Source of the DNA: Simmondsia chinensis | Lineage: Eukaryota > Streptophyta > Magnoliopsida > Caryophyllales > Simmondsiaceae | Reading direction: 5' to 3' | Length of the DNA: 64,000 nucleotides | NCBI GenBank assembly: GCA_018398585.1 | Contig: JAGTTD010000014.1 | Span: 20,459,387-20,523,386 of the forward strand | In this document: positions 52,729 through 62,793 of the stretch, in pieces | Layout of the letters: each line of letters opens with the position of its first letter | Numbering within the stretch: the first letter of the stretch is position 1 | The notes under the pieces: generated by a model | What the model saw: the letters and a program-made list of their open reading frames with translations, nothing else | The model's database searches: none | What the model was told of the DNA's origin: nothing | Position numbers and translations under genes: made by a program

Positions 52729-53460
52729 ACATTAGGGACTTGCATTTGTCAGAGAGTCTGTGGGCCTATGGTCAATGCCTCATACTCTGCCATAGGTAAT
52801 GGCTAACTTGGTGATGATCCTAGTCGGGGATTCAATCATAATTCCAACTCCAGTGCTTCAATTTGTCCTTAATCCATCAAAATATAGTTTTCAAAAACCA
52901 TTTCCACTATTAAGAGCTAGTCTAGCTCATAGTCCAAGCTAGTATGAATGTTTAGATGCTCAACTAAAAAGTCTGGTACGGCCTGGCCTTTGAATAATTT
53001 TCGTTACACACATACCAATTCAAACTGAAGTTGAGCAATACTCCACTTGTTTAATCTTCCTCTCATCAGAGGTCTATCTAGCATGTAACTTATGGACAAG
53101 TGTCTAAGCAACCACTTGTATGGTAAATGCTAAGAAGTAGGGTCTCAATTTCATAAAAGAGGAATATTTTATATCACATTCATTTAAACAATGGCCTAGG
53201 TAAAACACAGCTTGTTCAAATCCTTAATCACTGCCTTGTAAAAGCAAAAAACTAATAGATTCATCAGAAGCAGAGACATAAATCTTTAAAGGTTTGCCTT
53301 GCTTTGGTGGAATCAACACTAGCGACTTGATCAAGTATTCTTTGATGGCCTTGGAAGCTACTTGATATGAATCCTCCCACTTGAATTGCTTCTCAGACTT
53401 GAGTCTTAGCATTAGAGAGAAGACTTGGTTTTCCCTTCGACATTTGAAATGAAACATATC
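52729..53460 (-). pseudogene. Tat-J RNase H, first part
   Basis: Frame 53224-53457 reads FKWEDSYQVASKAIKEYLIKS, PPKQGKPLKIYVSASDESISFLL (RNase H N-terminus with the beta-strand of the first Asp). 52729-53060 shows further islands, ending MAEYEALTIG. The next block continues at 21980 across Chr-C. Numerous stops. Confidence 0.78.
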
Positions 53461-54480
53461 TGGAAATTAACTCACCCCAAGAAGCGTTGAAGCTCCTTCT
53501 TGCTTGAAGGAGGTTTGGCCTATTGAATGGCCTTAGTCCTATTAATGTCCACCTTAGTGAACCTTTGGCATGCCAGAAAACCATGGACATTTCCAGCTCA
53601 TATGCCAAAGGCACATTTTATTGGCCCTTCATTCTAAAGAATGCCCCTCTTAAGTCTTCCAAGCGTTTAGCTTAGGACATTGATTTCACCTTGATGTCAT
53701 CTATGTATACTTTCATGGTCTTGCAAATAAGATCAAGAAAAATCATGTTCATGGCTCTCTGTTAGGTGGCACTAGAGTTTTTCAAGCCAAAATGAATTAC
53801 CAAATAAAAGGTCCTTATTGACCTAGGACACCTAAATGTTGTTTTGTGGGTATCCTCCGAAGCAATTATGGCTTGCTAGTACCCATAATAGCCATCCATA
53901 AAGGATAAGACCTCATGCCTTTAGACGGAATGAATGACCACCTCATCTATTGGCATTGGGTATTCATTCTTTAGGGTGAATGCAATCAATTCTCTAAAAT
54001 CAATGTAGACTTTGATTTTGCTGTTCTTTTTTATGCAAGAACAATGTTTGTCAACCATTCAACATACATGGTAGTTCTAATGAATTTGGCCTGAAGAGTA
54101 TCTCAATCTCTTCTTTAACCAAATTGTTTACTTCTTGGGACATCCTTCTCTGGGCCTGAATGATGGGCCTCGAGCCTGGCTTGATAGGAAGCCTATGCTG
54201 AACCACGTATCTTGTCTAGGAAGGCATCTCATGAGGGTCCTAAGCAAATCAATCTTTGAACACATGGAGGAAGGCCAAATATTGCTTCCACTGCTCTTCA
54301 GAAAGCAGGGCACTCATATAGGTTGGTCTTGGGTTCTCTTTTGAGCCCAAGTTAACCTGGAGAAGGGGGTCTTGAACTTCATCCGTTTAATCCTTCATCT
54401 TAGCTGGCGCTATTTTTAAGTCAGATAGCTCCGGCTTTTTATCCCATGTCATTTGGACTTCAAGGCCATGTTCATTAAAT
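53393..54480 (-). pseudogene. Tat-J reverse transcriptase
   Basis: Minus strand, broken. From the N-terminus: DPHEMPS and QHRLPIKPGSRP near 54160-54230; RRMSQEVNNLVKEEIEILF near 54080-54150; VYIDFRELIAFTLKNEYPMP near 53960-54015; FMDGYYGY near 53890-53910; VIHFGLKNS near 53780-53800; and KVYIDDIKVKSMS near 53690-53725, with both catalytic Asp in YIDD. The connection resembles GRLAALSRF-type blocks near 53470-53600. The FMDGYYGY and YIDD forms are typical of Tat elements. Confidence 0.8.
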
Positions 54481-54855
54481 GGCTACAAAGCCCAAAGTTT
54501 GTCCTCAGCGTGCCAAGCAAGGCGTTTTCTATGGTCGAGGAAACGGCCCTCCGAGCCATTATTGGGAGGCCTTGGCTCCACCGCATAGGGCTTCTAGTGT
54601 GCCTCAAAGGTCTTTTTCATCGAGTAGGGCTCTCATGCATCCTTAGAAGTCTAAGTCTTTTAACTCTACATCCACTTCACCAACCTTAGCTTCAGTAGGC
54701 GGGCTGTCAAGGATGGCAATAATTTAATGGTGTTGGGCCGACTAAGGAGAGATCCTTTTGACATCAAGTGATCCCACGCCATCTTCATAGAACTTTGCCT
54801 CAACATAAATACGGCAAGCAATAAGTGGCTTGTTATCTACCATGACAACCTCATA
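54481..54855 (-). other. Tat-J protease-RT spacer
   Basis: Degenerate coding-like spacer between RT and protease, acidic where readable. The plus ORF at 54453-54689 lies antisense to it and shows no domain. Confidence 0.4.
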
Positions 54856-55350
54856 TTAGTCATGGTTCCAGAACATTATTAACTAGTAAAGTGAATAAGG
54901 GATACAATAATTGGCATGTAACCAATCTCTCCAAAGAAAAGCACTGTAGCTCGAGGTAGGATCCACTACAAAGAAGGTCGCTGGCTTGATTAAGCTGCCA
55001 ATAGTTAACTCTATTGGGATGACCCCTTGAGAATTAGTCGTGCTCCCCAGAAAAGCCACAGCTTGCAACATCTACAGTTATTAAGTCATCTTGAGATTTA
55101 ACAATGACCCCTAACATATATGAAGGTAAGACGTTGATGGCAGCGCCATTATCTACCAAGACCCTATTCACCAGAATGCCATCAAATTTGGCTATGATGT
55201 ATAGAGGCTTAATATGTTTATTAGGCCCATCAAAAATCGTCTTTATTGTGAAAGTTGTATCATCAGCTGACTTGGAAGTCGGGATTGTAATTTTAAATGA
55301 CGAAGGATCATGGTTACCTTTGGTAGCTGCTGCTTCAGCTACAAGCTCCC
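54856..55350 (-). pseudogene. Tat-J aspartic protease
   Basis: NRVLVDNGAAINVLP near 55120-55175 matches the Tat protease active site (usually DGGAA or DSGAS; here D-N-G). A frame near 54883-55071 continues IPIELTIGS, ATFFVVDPTSSYSAFLWRDWLHAN, the flap and C-terminal part (LGRDWLH-like). One frameshift lies between, near 55085. Confidence 0.8.
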
Positions 55351-55633
55351 GCTAGGGATCTTTGTCTAATGCTATCACCTCTCTTTCAAGGCCTTCTTGA
55401 GCATTAGTTGCTAAGAACTCCAGAGGAAGGAGCAGGACAGTCCTAACATCAATCTTGTCAGGGAGCATTCCAAACTGCTTGGACCCCTTGGCCAGTTTCC
55501 TTCTCAGGACTATCATCCATTAGCATGTCTTGATCTAGAGTTTAATGTCGTGATTGTGATAGATGAGATTAAATAGTCAATTCAGTAATCAATTGGATAT
55601 GTCATTGATATTAGTATGTTTAGTGTGGTAGTT
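55351..55633 (-). other. Tat-J gag-protease linker or unrelated flank
   Basis: No clear domain. About 55350-55530 is weakly coding-like on the minus strand; 55531-55633 is AT-rich. It should continue beyond Chr-K and Sire-L, outside the window. Confidence 0.35.
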
Positions 55634-56032
55634 TGTTAAGCCTCTAGATGAACTGGAAGATTAACCTTGTGAAAGAGAGAGTATAGATGAGAAGAGAAGT
55701 GAAGGAGATGAGAACAATCTAGAGAATTAGATGAGAACGAAAGAAAATACTTCAAAGAGATGATTGCAAATTTTTTATTGAATGAATGAAGATTACACTT
55801 CAACCCACTCTTATACTAGATCTAGCTACAATGTAAAGATCAAGCTAAAACTGACTTACTAGAGCTTTAGCCACCATAATTGACCTTACTTAACCCATTT
55901 GCAACCAACTTAACTAACTCCTAAGAACATTGGCGCCAACACACCAATTCAAACATTACAATTCAACTATTGCAACGTAACACTGAACTAAAGCTAATGC
56001 ACTGACTAAATAGCAACAGCAAGATCATTGCA
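55634..56032 (-). repeat. Chr-K 3' LTR
   Basis: TGTTAAGCCTCTAG ... GATCATTGCA, followed by the polypurine-tract complement TTCCCCACTCC. The first 90 bases match 57956-58046 closely. Confidence 0.88.
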
Positions 56033-56050
56033 TTCCCCACTCCTTGAAAA

Positions 56051-56070
56051 CATTCTTGTCCTCATGAATG
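56051..56070 (-). other. Pre-polypurine-tract hairpin, Chr-K
   Basis: Arms CATTCTTG and CATGAATG around TCCT; one mismatched pair compared with the other elements. Confidence 0.5.
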
Positions 56071-56074
56071 AAAG

Positions 56075-57480
56075 CCAGGAAATTGGCACTTCAAGAATGG
56101 AAGCTTTTCCCAAGTTGAAAACTTGGCATCCAAATTGCTCCAGGTCACCAAAACTTATGATATACTTCTTCCTTCAACATTTAGCTCTCAAGAATTAAGC
56201 ATTGCAGCTAGTTGCAGTGACAAAGCTCCACTGGACCCCACTGGAACCTACTTCAGGAGGCTGCAAAGAATGCTCATGGCCCTTCTTCACCTGCTTCTTA
56301 AGGAAAGATATATGAAAAATAGGATGAATGTAAGCATTAGGAGGTAACTCAAGCCTATAGGCTACTTTGCCTATCTTCTCCAAAAACTTGTAAGGACCAA
56401 AGAGTCTCACACATAGGTTCACAATCTTCCTCACAACTGCAGTTCTTTGTCTATAAGGCTGCAATTTCAGATAAACCATATCCCCTACTTCAAAGTTCCT
56501 GTCCACATGTTTCTAATCTGCATATAGCATCATTCTAGCTTGCGCTTGGTGAAGATTTTCCTTCAACATTTTCATCAAATGTCTCCTCGGCTGAATCAAA
56601 TCTTTAACTTCCGAAACTGACGATACAATTCCTTGCAAAGTCATAGGTGTTTGAGGCTCATAGCCTAAAGAGCTTTTAATGGAGTAGTTCCAATAGAAGC
56701 ATGAGCATGTGCATTGTACCAAAACTCAGCAAGGGATCACTTCTTACTCCACACTTTTGGATGATTGAACACCATACTCCTGAGGTATTGATAAAGGCAC
56801 TGATTGAGTCTCTCGGTTCGTCCATCAGTTTGAGCATGGTATGATGAACTAAGAGCCATTATTGTTCCCAAAAGACTAAACAATTCCTTCTAGAAGTGGC
56901 TTGTGAAGATCTTATCTCGATCTCATACAATAAAGTGTGGCAAACCATGAAGCTTGTAAATGTTATCTAAGAAACTCCTCGCCAAATCCTCAGCTATTAC
57001 AGGTCTGGCCAGCCTCACAAAATGGCTGAATTCAGTAAACCGATCAACCACAACCCAAATTACCTCCTTACCTTCTGACTTAGGCAATCCTTCAATAAAG
57101 TCCATGCTTATAGTTTGCTAAGCACCCTCCTGAATGGGTAAAGGTTGAAGGAGACCTTGATACCTATGATCACTAAGTTTAGTTTGTTGAAAAACTTCAC
57201 AAGCTTGCAAAAATTCAATCATTGATTTCTTTATTCGAGTCCACTTGAAGTAAGCTTTAAGCCATGAATAAGTGCCTTCCACTCCTGAATGACCTCCCCA
57301 GGCTGAATCATGGGAGGCACTAATGATCTGTTGCCTCAATTCAGTGGAAGAGCCAATGAATAACTTGCCTTTCAGCGCAATGACACCTTTGGCCACATAA
57401 ATATCTGCATCAGCAACAGGCTGGCTTGTTCTGCTCACACTAAATACTGTAATGCAATCTTGTGCAAAAGGATCATCTTC
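56075..57480 (-). pseudogene. Chr-K integrase and chromodomain-like tail
   Basis: Zinc finger frame 57118-57438: HDSAWGGHSGVEG ... ACEVFQQTK, in which the last zinc-ligand Cys is Phe. Core 56923-57105: MDFIEGLPKSEGKEVIWVVVDRFTEFSHF, LHGLPHF. 56513-56900: degenerate DR, SSYH.Q and YN blocks. C-terminal 56195-56506: [45 protein letters not shown]. The tail near 56080-56190 reads VTWSNLDAKFSTWE and QFP out of frame with the rest. Multiple stops. Confidence 0.85.
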
Positions 57481-57840
57481 ATAAGATATAGCTCTTCAAT
57501 CTAATTGGGAAGTATCACAGATATAGTTCCATAAGTACCTAGCTCATAGTCTTCTACTCTGCGTGACAATGCTTTATCTACAACATTTTATTTTCCTCTC
57601 TTATATTCAATGACATAATCAAGCCCTAAAAAATTCATCAACCCCTTCTTCTGAATCCTTGCCACCATTTTCTGTTCAAGAAGCTGCTTTAAACTTTGAT
57701 GATCAGTCTTGATCTTAAATCGATGTCCATCCAAGTAATGTCTCCATCGATCCACAACAAGCAAGATTGCTAAGTATTCTTTCTCATACATGGATAATGC
57801 TTGATGTTTAGGACAGAAAACCTGACTACGGTAGGCTATC
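57481..57840 (-). pseudogene. Chr-K RNase H, C-terminal half
   Basis: Frame 57588-57842: SPKHQ-like FCPKHQALSMYEKEYLAILLVVDRWRHYLDGH (catalytic Glu in YEKEY), KIKTDHQSLKQLLEQK (Asp in TDHQS), RIQKKGLMNFLGLDYVIEYKRGK. The N-terminal part with the first catalytic Asp is missing; the frame ends at the inverted LTR copy at 57841. Confidence 0.85.
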
Positions 57841-57844
57841 AAGA

Positions 57845-57988
57845 GGTTAATCTTCTAGTTCATCTAGAGGCTTAACAAATGGTATTAGAGCCTCGTTGTA
57901 GGCTATCGATCAAGTTGAATTGCTTCAATTTGATTGTGTACATTCTAATACCAATTGTTAAGCCTCTAGATGAACTAGAAGATTAACC
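57845..57988. repeat. Inverted duplication of U5 end and primer-binding site
   Basis: Arm 57845-57887 and arm 57946-57988 are reverse complements over 43 bp with one mismatch, around a 58-bp spacer. Each arm comprises about 32 bp of the LTR U5 end plus the start of the primer-binding site. TGGTATTAGAGC is at 57880-57891 on the plus strand and its minus-strand counterpart ends at 57953. The right arm is the edge of the 5' LTR; the left arm is joined to RNase H. Confidence 0.85.
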
Positions 57989-58046
57989 TTGTGAAAGGGA
58001 GAGTATAGATGAAAAGAGAAGTGAAAGAGATGAGACACATTGAGAG
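57956..58046 (-). repeat. Chr-K 5' LTR, first 91 bp
   Basis: Starts TGTTAAGCCTCTAG and stops where Sire-L begins. The rest should lie beyond Sire-L, outside the window. Confidence 0.8.
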
Positions 58047-58879
58047 TGTTGGCCTGAAAGCCAATATTATTGTAATTTTGATGATAACAACCATTTAGTG
58101 AGTCATGAGAGTTAAATTGTTCCAATGTTGTTTTTAAGTGACTTATAAGAAAGCTAGGAACATCAAGATTAATCATGGATACGAAGCTTTCCAAAAGATG
58201 ATAAATCAAGAGGAAAAGAGATAAAAGCTGAAGAGAAGATTTATCGAAATTGAAGAGAACGTGATCTGAGTCCGAGCATCCTAAAGTCATTTATTTTATT
58301 GTCTAGGACTTAGGATTGGGATATATCAATTGAGTCCACATCTCAATATTGATATGTGATGCTCTGACAAAAATATTTTTGAAAAATATTTTAGAAAGTT
58401 GATTTATCAAATTTTATTTGAAAAATATTCAAGTAAAAATAAAACCAATCTAGCTTATCAATTAAAATACTTTTTAACATTGGTACTTTAAAAAGTATGA
58501 CCAAATCAAATAAAGATAAAATTTGAATGGTTGATGATTTAGCTTGATTTATTGAACAAATCAATTTTGTGATCAAAGTTAAGTGCGAAATAAATTCACA
58601 AAATTGAACAAATATAGCAATCAATCAATCAATTTTTTAACTTAGGAAATATGATAAAAGTATCCCACCAATCAAGCAAATTGATCAAAATAAGTAAATG
58701 CACCCGGGTAGGCTAAGTGACACATAGATGGTATGTGTCGACACATAGGCTTACAGTAGCCACCAAGAGCTGCTATTTGTCAACACACAGATTGAAAAAG
58801 TTCAAAACCGCTACTTTTGACTTGATTTCTTTCCAAAACCTTTTTCAAACTTTTTGAACATCTTATTGGACCTCATTTG

Positions 58880-58892
58880 CCTATAAATAGGG
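58880..58892 (+). promoter_or_regulatory. TATA box of Sire-L LTR
   Basis: CCTATAAATAGGG, a canonical plant TATA box about 830 bp into the LTR, expected to set the start of the element's RNA shortly downstream. Confidence 0.6.
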
Positions 58893-59492
58893 CTTGAATG
58901 TTTTAGTTGAAATCATCCAAAACTCTCTAAGCATTCTTTGATAAAAAGTTATCTCACATACTTGCGCTTTAAAGGTTTGTTTTTAAGTTTTGTTTAAATC
59001 TTTTATTAGAGCATCACTTGTTCTCTTATTGTTGTTCTTTGAGCTTTATTGGCATATCCTTAGCTTTGGCTATGGTTGATCAAGTGTCAATTCACTCTGG
59101 AAAGAGTGAACAATTTTAGTGCTTTAGTTCTTTCATTGCTTTATTCAAATTTGTTGAATTGTAAAGGTTGGATCCTAAGCCTACGGTTACAAAAGGATCG
59201 GTTGTAATAGGTTGGTCTTGAGCCTATGTACAAAAAGACCAGTTGTAAAGGTTGGATCCTGAGCCTGTTTTAAAAGGGATGATCGAGCTTAGTTAAAGGG
59301 TCATGTGACTAAGAGTAGTCACTTGAGAAGTGGACTAGCGTCCGGCTTGAAAGTTAGCCACTATAAAAATCTTTGTGCATCCCTTATATTTTTGTCTTTG
59401 TCTTTTTCATTTAACATTTATTGTTTTGCTTTTAATTAAATTTTTGGTTCATAAAGATTAAATTTTTTATTTATCTCTAAAGAACCTAATTC

Positions 59493-59493
<1 letters not shown>

Positions 59494-59528
<35 letters not shown>
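59494..59528 (+). repeat. C homopolymer (35 C)
   Basis: Uninterrupted run of 35 C in the U5 end of the LTR, after CTAATTCA and before GGGTTGCC. Sirevirus-type LTRs often carry a short C-run at this place; 35 is extreme. Confidence 0.85.
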
Positions 59529-59530
<2 letters not shown>

Positions 59531-59551
59531 GTTGCCATTTGGACCTTCAAT

Positions 59552-59563
59552 TGGTATCAAAGC
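59552..59563 (+). other. Sire-L primer-binding site
   Basis: TGGTATCAAAGC, one difference from the tRNA-iMet match, two bases after the LTR. Confidence 0.8.
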
Positions 59564-59607
59564 AAGTACTCTATTCTTTTTGGGTCTAACAACCTTAGAG
59601 TGATCCT

Positions 59608-61278
59608 ATGAAAACTTTCCCTCCAATCTTAATCGAGGGTCAATCGACCAATAGGCCTCCTCTTTCTGATGGGGAAAATTACCCCTATTGGAAGCTAAGA
59701 ATGAGACTTTATATTGCATCCACTGATTTCGACTTATGGCTTATTGCAAAAAATGGTGATTACGTACCCTCAAAGAAACAAGGTGAGAAAACCATTGAAA
59801 AGGAAGAAAATGAGCTTATGCAAGATGACAAAGAAAAACTTGCAAAAAATGCAAAAGGTCATTATCAACTCTTATGTGCTATTGACCCAAATGTCTTTAA
59901 CCACGTGTCCAGTTGTCAATCAGCAAAAGAAATTTGGGACAAGCGAGAGGTCACCTATGAAGGTACAGATCAAGTTAAATCTTCTAAAATCAATATGTTG
60001 GTAAGAGCTTACGAACTTTTCGAAATGAAACCGGAGGAATCAATAAAAGAGATGTGCACTATATTTTCCGATATTACTAACAAACTCCAAGCTCTTGGAA
60101 AAATGTATTCAAGTGAGGAGCAAGTTAGTAAAATTCTTCGATGTCTTCCTATTTAATGGCAAGGCAAGGTTACTGCTGTTCGGGAAGCTCATAACCTCTT
60201 TACTTACTTACTTGATCAACTAATTGGAAATCTCATGACCCATGAGATTGACATGGAAGATTTCAAAGAAGAGGAAAAACAAAAGAAAAACAAAGACATA
60301 GCATTTAAATCGTCTATGAGTGACGAAAGTGATGATGAAGTTGTTATGTTAGCGAAAAGATTTTACAAACATCTTGAAAAGAAAAGATTTAAGAAAAACT
60401 TCAAAAAGAGTTCATCTTCGTCCAAAGATGAACCAACTTGCTATGAGTGTGGACATGTCGAACATCTTAAAAGGGATTGTCCCAAGCCAAAAAATGTGAA
60501 GTTCTTCAACAAACTCAAAAAGAAAGACAACAAGGAAGAATGGAAGAAAGCTTTTACGGCTTGGGGAGATAGCGGCGATGACTCCAATGAAGAAAGTGAA
60601 AAGGAAGTAGCTAACTTTTATCTCTTGGCTATTGACAATGATAGCGTTGAAGAAGATGAGGTAAACGATCTACCTTATGATGAACTTGTGGTTGGTTTTC
60701 AAGAGTTACATGAGAAATATAAAAAAATGAAAAAACAACACAATACTTTTGTAAAAGGTCTTGAAAAGATGGGATTGGAAAAGGATTCAAAACGACATTT
60801 AGTGCTTGAACTTGAAAATGAATCCCTTAAGAAAAAGAACTAGTCTTTGAATAATGAGATCATTAAATTAACAAATGAAAAGAAATCCTTAGAAGAAACA
60901 CTTCATACTTTAAAAGAAAATGAGAAAGGAAAATCCAAGGAAAATGAATCACTTTTAAAAGAAAACGAGTCTTTGAAAGAGAAAATGGAAGAACTTTTGA
61001 AAATACCAAGCAAATTTTTTAAAGGTCAAGAAACACTTGACAAAATTCTTGCATCTCAAAAGCCAATTTATAATAAAGAAGGAATAGGTTATAATGGAAA
61101 TGTCCAAAAGAAAAATTCCAATGTTTTTTTTGTTAAAGGCACGTCGCCTTCAACAAACTTTGTAAGGTGCAACTATTGTAGTGACCATGGGCACATCATT
61201 TACCAATGTCCTTTCAAAAGAAATTTGAAAAGACAAAGATGGTTTGAGTCACAAAAGGATCTCGACCACCAAATATAA
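59608..61278 (+). pseudogene. Sire-L gag
   Basis: Start ATG 59608. Residues 1-182: copia gag core (NRPPLSDGENYPYWKLRM, LWLIAKNGD, KEIWDKREVTYEGTDQVK). TAA at 60154-60156, then the same frame continues to 60843: first zinc knuckle CYECGHVEHLKRDCP (about 60442-60486) and an acidic, coil-rich stretch (FQELHEKYKKMKKQHN). TAG at 60841-60843. 60847-61278: long coiled coil rich in K, E and N, then a second knuckle CNYCSDHGHIIYQCP (about 61168-61212). Ends at a TAA at 61276-61278, near which the frame shifts briefly. The stops are probably decay. Confidence 0.88.
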
Positions 61279-61338
61279 AGGCTAACAACAAAGGACCCAA
61301 GAAAATTTGGGTACCTAAAAGTGTTTGAATTGTGATAG

Positions 61339-62787
61339 GTGTGTATGAACATCCAAAGCAAAAAACAAAAGTGGTACTTGGATAGTGGTTGCTCAAGACA
61401 CATGACCGGAGATAAATCCAAGTTCACTTCACTAATGCCAAGAAAAGGAAATGCCACCTTTGGTGACCATAAGAAAGGAAAAATAATCGATATCAGTAAT
61501 GCTGCTTTTAACTCTTCTCCTAGCATTGAAGATGTCTTACTTGTGGAAGGTCTTAAGCACAACTTGCTAAGCATTAGTCAATTATGTGATAAAGGCTATT
61601 GTATGAACTTTAAATCATCTAGATGCATAGTTAAACATGCTAAAACAAATAAAATTTTTCTTGTTGGTCTATGATGTGAAAATGTTTATATGATTGATCT
61701 TGATTTTGTAGACTCATTAAAATGTTTTAGTGTCTTGGATGAAAATGATCCTTGGGTTTGGCATAGATGATTTGGACATGCTAGTATGGATTTAATTTCA
61801 AAACTTTCAAAAAATGATCTTATTAGAGGTTTACCAAAGCTAAAATTTGAAAACGATTATATTTGTGATGCATGCCAATATGGTAAACAAACTAGATCGT
61901 CATTCAAACCCAAGAACGTAGTTTCAACAGCAAGGCATCTTGAACTCTTACATATAGACTTGTTTGGTCCTACTTGTCATTTGAGCCTTGGTGGAAGGCA
62001 ATATGGACTTGTAATTGTTGATTATTACTCCCGCTTGACTTGGGTCCTTTTCCTTTCTCATAAGAGTAAAGCATTTGAAAAATTTTGTAAAAAGGTACAA
62101 AATGAAAACGATTTGAAAATTGTTTCAGTTAGAAGCAATCATGGAAGGGAATTTGAAAATGATGATTTTGAAATTTAATGTGATTACTTTGGAATTGATC
62201 ACAACTTTTCAACACCTCGAACTCCTCAACAAAATGGAGTGGTTGAAAGAAAAAATAGAACCCTTGAAGAAATGTCAAGAACAATTATTTGTGAAAATAA
62301 CTTGCCTAAATCTTTTTGGGCCGAAACCGTCAACACCGCTTGCTATATTTTAAATCGAGCTTTAATATGACCAATTTTAAAGAAAACACAGTATGAACTT
62401 TGTAAAGGTAGAAAGCCAAACATTGCATATTTTAAACCTTTTCGGTGCAAATACTTCATTCACAACAATGGCAAAACAAATCATGGAAAATTTGATTCAC
62501 GAGTTGATGAAGGTATTTTCATTGGATATTCTTTAACAACCAAAGCATATAGAGTCTAAAATAAAAAGACAAAGGTTGTAGAAGAGTCTATACATGTAGT
62601 TTTTGATAAAACCAATGTCTTGTCCTCTAGAACTCCTTGTGATGACGATGATATAGTAATCAAACCAATAAACATCACACACTCATCTAATGAGCAAGAA
62701 AAGGTTATATTTAATGCTCAAATGAATAAATCAAAAGAAGATAACCAAAATGTAGAATCCAAAGAGGAAAACTTACCACAAAATTAG
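61339..62787 (+). pseudogene. Sire-L protease and integrase
   Basis: Protease: WYLDSGCSRHMTGDKSKF near 61372-61425 (catalytic D in LDSG). GAG-pre-integrase WVWHR then FGHASMDLISKL (61756-61806) with a TGA between. Integrase zinc finger CDACQYGKQTRSSF, core HIDLFGPTCHLSLGGRQYGLVIVDYYSRLTW (first Asp near 61960, second near 62020), RSNHGREFEN, PQQNGVVERKNRTLEEM near 62225-62275 (catalytic E). Stops at 61672, 61768, 62176, 62368, 62557 and 62785 interrupt one single frame. Several fit C-to-T change: WHR*FGHA from WHRRFGHA and ALI*PILKK from ALIRPILKK are CGA to TGA; a stop before KYLKDHP is TGG to TAG. Confidence 0.88.
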
Positions 62788-62793
62788 AAATAC

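Larger units (their letters stand above)
18928..55633 (-). mobile_element. Tat-J: Tat-lineage Ty3/gypsy element, split
   Basis: The outer element, present as 18928-21980 (RNase H end, integrase, long 3' region) and 52729-55633 (gag end, protease, RT, RNase H start). RNase H runs from EYEAL near 52780 to the RGDSKLV block near 21935, showing that the two halves were contiguous before Chr-C inserted. Protease DNGAA, RT YIDD and the integrase signature GWAMDIIG are typical of the Tat/Ogre/Retand branch, which lacks a chromodomain. The element probably extends left of 5493 (past Chr-A) and right of the window (past Chr-K/Sire-L). No LTR pair is identified. Confidence 0.8.
55634..58046 (-). mobile_element. 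Chr-K: 5'-deleted chromovirus-type element with inverted end
   Basis: Minus strand. Left LTR 55634-56032; right LTR from 57956, interrupted at 58047 by Sire-L. The interior has chromodomain-like tail, integrase and RNase H, but RT, protease and gag are absent. In their place, at 57841, an inverted copy of the U5 end plus primer-binding site abuts RNase H. The left flank TAGTT (55629-55633) is one TSD candidate; its partner would lie outside the window. Confidence 0.85.
58047..59549 (+). repeat. Sire-L 5' LTR
   Basis: TGTTGGCCTGAAAGCC ... GGACCTTCA, about 1503 bp. TATA box CCTATAAATAGGG at 58880-58892. A poly-C run of 35 lies 20 bases from its end. No other copy in the window to confirm the borders; they rest on the TG/CA ends and the adjacent PBS. 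Confidence 0.82.

Noticed and set aside
54453..54689. Plus-strand ORF in Tat-J as a host gene
   Set aside because: It is antisense to the degenerate RT/protease spacer of Tat-J and shows no domain or codon signal of its own.
60154..60156. TAA in Sire-L gag as a programmed readthrough stop
   Set aside because: Several further stops of all three kinds follow in the same frame, so decay is the simpler explanation.
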